Of a stretch of DNA of 64,000 nucleotides, positions 61,682 through 64,000 are shown piece by piece. The stretch spans positions 2,316,654 to 2,380,653 of the forward strand of contig CM012955.1 in the NCBI GenBank assembly GCA_000181795.3. The letters are read 5' to 3'. Within the stretch, counting starts at the first letter, position 1; the number at the start of each line of letters is the position of its first letter. The notes under the pieces are model-generated. The model did not search any database. It saw only the letters and a list, made by a program, of their open reading frames with translations, and was not told the origin of the DNA. This DNA comes from Trichinella spiralis. Taxonomy: Eukaryota; Nematoda; Enoplea; Trichinellida; Trichinellidae. The position numbers and the translations under genes were made by a program.

Positions 61682-64000
61682 ATGCTGAAAATTTCAACAT
61701 CCAGTTTTCGAATTTCCGTTTTTTTACGTACAACAGCACAAATGACAACTGCGAAACAAGCTGTCGGTCGTTCTATGTACTGTGAATTTTTGTCCTCGGA
61801 CAAATTTGCGCCAAGACATTTAGGTCCAAACGATGCTGAACAACAGCAAATGCTGAACGCAATTGGATGCAAAGTAAGTTTCATTTTTACTATACTTTTT
61901 GCTAAATTATAAATAAATTATGTTTTGATATTGTCTGATTGGGTAGAGTATGAAATTTTATTTCTATATTGCTTAAGTTGGTATGTGATAATGAATAATG
62001 AAATTTGTTATAAAAAGAAAATGATATATTCAGAATAAAAATATGCTATTCTAAAAGTTCAGATGAGATATTTTTAACAGTTGTTTAATTTTGCATTCTT
62101 AGTCATTAGATGAACTTACTGATAAAGCAATTCCTGAGTCAATCCGACTTAAGAAAAATCTCCAATTACCAAAAGAATTAGGTAGTACAAAATATTGAAA
62201 TGTTTTTCTTTTCCTAAATATGTATATATATATTATTTCTTTTTTTTTAGGTGAAGAAGAAGCATTGAAACGCATTAAAGAAATTGCGTCAAAAAATAAA
62301 ATTTGGAAGAGTTATATTGGAATGGGTTTTAACGATTGTATTATCCCGTCGGTTATCAGACGCAATGTATTTGAAAATTTAAATTGGTCAGTGTGCCGTT
62401 TTATTCTACTCTTAATAGCGCAATTTATGTCACAGCTTTCAGGCTTACACCATACACTCCATATCAACCGGAAATATCGCAGGGTCGATTGGAAAGTTTG
62501 ATGAATTATCAAACAATGGTATGTCAGATGACTTCAATGGACGTTAGCAATGCATCACTGCTAGATGAAGCAACTGCGTGTGCAGAAGCTATGCAGCTTT
62601 GCCATAGGTTTGTTGCAATGTTATTATAATAAAGTTAATTTTTTAAGATAATATGAGTTTTAGTGCTACTAAAAATAAGATATTTTTTGTCGATGCATAT
62701 TTACATCCACAAAATATTGCCGTTTGCTCTACTCGTGCTCAGTAAGTTATGTGTTTCTGTGAATGTGTATATATCAACCAATATCAAATTTTAGAACAAT
62801 GGGAATTCAATTGAAATTGGTTAGAAATTGGGAAAAGGAAAATTTAGATGGTATATCTGGTGCAATCGTTCAATATCCAAATACAGAAGGCGCACTGGTC
62901 GATTACTCTGCTTTAGCAGACCGTGTTCATTCACACGGAGTATTTATGTCATTATTCTTTGGGAACAAATGAATTTTGGACAAATCTGAAATTTTTTTTA
63001 TTGCAGGGACTTTTTGTTATGGCTACAGACCTTTTGGCGTGCGCTTTGATTCGACCACCTGGAGAATACAAAGCTGACGTGTGTGTTGGCAATACACAGC
63101 GCTTTGGCTTGCCTCTTGGTTACGGTGGACCCCATTCAGCATTTTTTGCTGTATCGAATAGATTTAAAAATGGTGCTTTAATCCGTCTTATTCCTGGTAG
63201 AATTGTAGGCTTATCAAAGTTTGTATTCATTTTTTTAAATTAAAATTAAATTTTATTTCTTAATGCAACAATAATTGTAGAGATCGTAATGGTTCGCCAG
63301 CGTATCGTCTTGCTTTACAAACCAGAGAGCAGCATATTCGTAGAGGCAAAGCAACATCCAACATCTGCACTTCTCAAGTATATGAAATGCACTTTTATGA
63401 TCATTACTTTTTCATGCTCATGATATAGTAGTGTTATAAAAATTTTAGAGAAAAAGATAAAATTTAGAAACCATATTCTGTAGAAATAGAATTCAATTTA
63501 TAATTAATTGTTATTTTCCAACTTTATGAAAAAAATAATTAACTTTGCGCTTTGTGTTTCCGTGCGCAAGAGCCCGTTGATTACATTTCAGTGGCTTCAG
63601 TTTAGCAGAAGGGAAGGTTTATTTGTTGAGCTGAAATATATTCAATATTATTTATTTAGGCGTTGTTGGCAAATTTATCAGCTATGTACGCTATACATCA
63701 TGGCCCGGTGGGCTTGAAGCGCGTGGCCAAAAAAGTTCACGATGCAACATTGGTTGTTGCAGAAGGTATTTTATACTTTATTTTATTATGAATTTATAAC
63801 ATTGCTTATAATAATATCGATAAAATTATATATTTATTTTTTAAGTTTAACATTTTTCAGGTTTAAAGAAATGTGGCTTTCAATTGAAGCATGATAATTT
63901 CTTTGACACACTAACGATAGAAAATATCGATAGCAATCAAGTTGAGAAAATTCGACGTCGAGCTGAACAATCACATATAAATCTTCGTTATTATACAAAT
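61682..64000 (+). CDS. GLDC: Glycine dehydrogenase (decarboxylating), P-protein, truncated by window edge
   Basis: Mitochondrial pyridoxal-phosphate enzyme of the glycine cleavage system; it decarboxylates glycine and passes the aminomethyl group to the H-protein lipoamide. Exons: 61682-61873, 62103-62181, 62251-62386, 62443-62607, 62664-62741, 62795-62939, 63007-63218, 63281-63377, 63660-63765 and 63861-64000 (open); 450 codons in one frame. The N-terminus ('[20 protein letters not shown]') is basic, Ser/Thr-rich and lacks acidic residues, as in mitochondrial presequences. Matches: '[17 protein letters not shown]', '[18 protein letters not shown]', '[20 protein letters not shown]', '[18 protein letters not shown]', '[19 protein letters not shown]', '[20 protein letters not shown]' and '[18 protein letters not shown]'. 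The PLP-binding lysine lies further downstream, outside the window. Confidence 0.96.

Overview
This is an AT-rich eukaryotic window with compact, intron-rich genes. Introns are often 45-140 bp, although a few exceed 500 bp. A complete Wntless gene makes the source an animal. The small introns, the splice-acceptor-like sequences placed just upstream of several start codons, and the TAG-rich 3' splice sites suggest an SL trans-splicing invertebrate, perhaps a nematode. That assignment is an inference. All exon models were built by hand from reading frame, splice sites and recognised protein families, and in every multi-exon model given here as complete or window-truncated the intron phases add up to one open frame.

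Layout. 1-4995, minus strand: TAF2 (5' part, running off the left edge), NDUFB9, a Cys-rich small ORF and a small single-pass membrane protein. 7084-8211, plus: an intronless leucine-rich-repeat membrane protein. 10666-18450, minus: a nine-exon RhoGAP-domain protein with a 5.6-kb intron. 20645-21340, plus: an EGF-repeat membrane protein with a PPxY tail. 21864-22949, minus: ARFRP1. 26.1-30.2 kb: a transposon- and repeat-rich block holding a TIR element of about 1.1 kb, short tandem units, and broken, tandemly duplicated pieces of an LTR-retrotransposon gag/leader. 32183-32754, minus: a small Cys-rich protein. 34919-36301, plus: WDR82. 39270-40665, plus: an unrecognised protein, followed 0.4 kb later by PRIM2 (41076-43173). 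44367-49017, minus: pyruvate kinase. 49-56.5 kb: gene-poor. 56515-60072, minus: Wntless. 61682-64000, plus: GLDC, the glycine-cleavage P-protein, truncated by the right edge.

The named genes are housekeeping functions without a shared pathway: basal transcription (TAF2), chromatin methylation (WDR82), replication priming (PRIM2), respiration and glycolysis (NDUFB9, pyruvate kinase), one-carbon metabolism (GLDC), and Golgi or Wnt trafficking (ARFRP1, Wntless).

The most notable observation is in pyruvate kinase. Two 119-bp exons with identical phases encode alternative versions of the same 39-residue C-domain segment, starting inside the fructose-1,6-bisphosphate loop. This looks like a mutually exclusive exon pair directly downstream of the segment that is alternatively spliced in vertebrate PKM. 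Other points are Wntless lacking the tyrosine of the human endocytic motif, a 3' splice-site set dominated by TAG with some AAG, and a possible N-terminal extension exon of WDR82.
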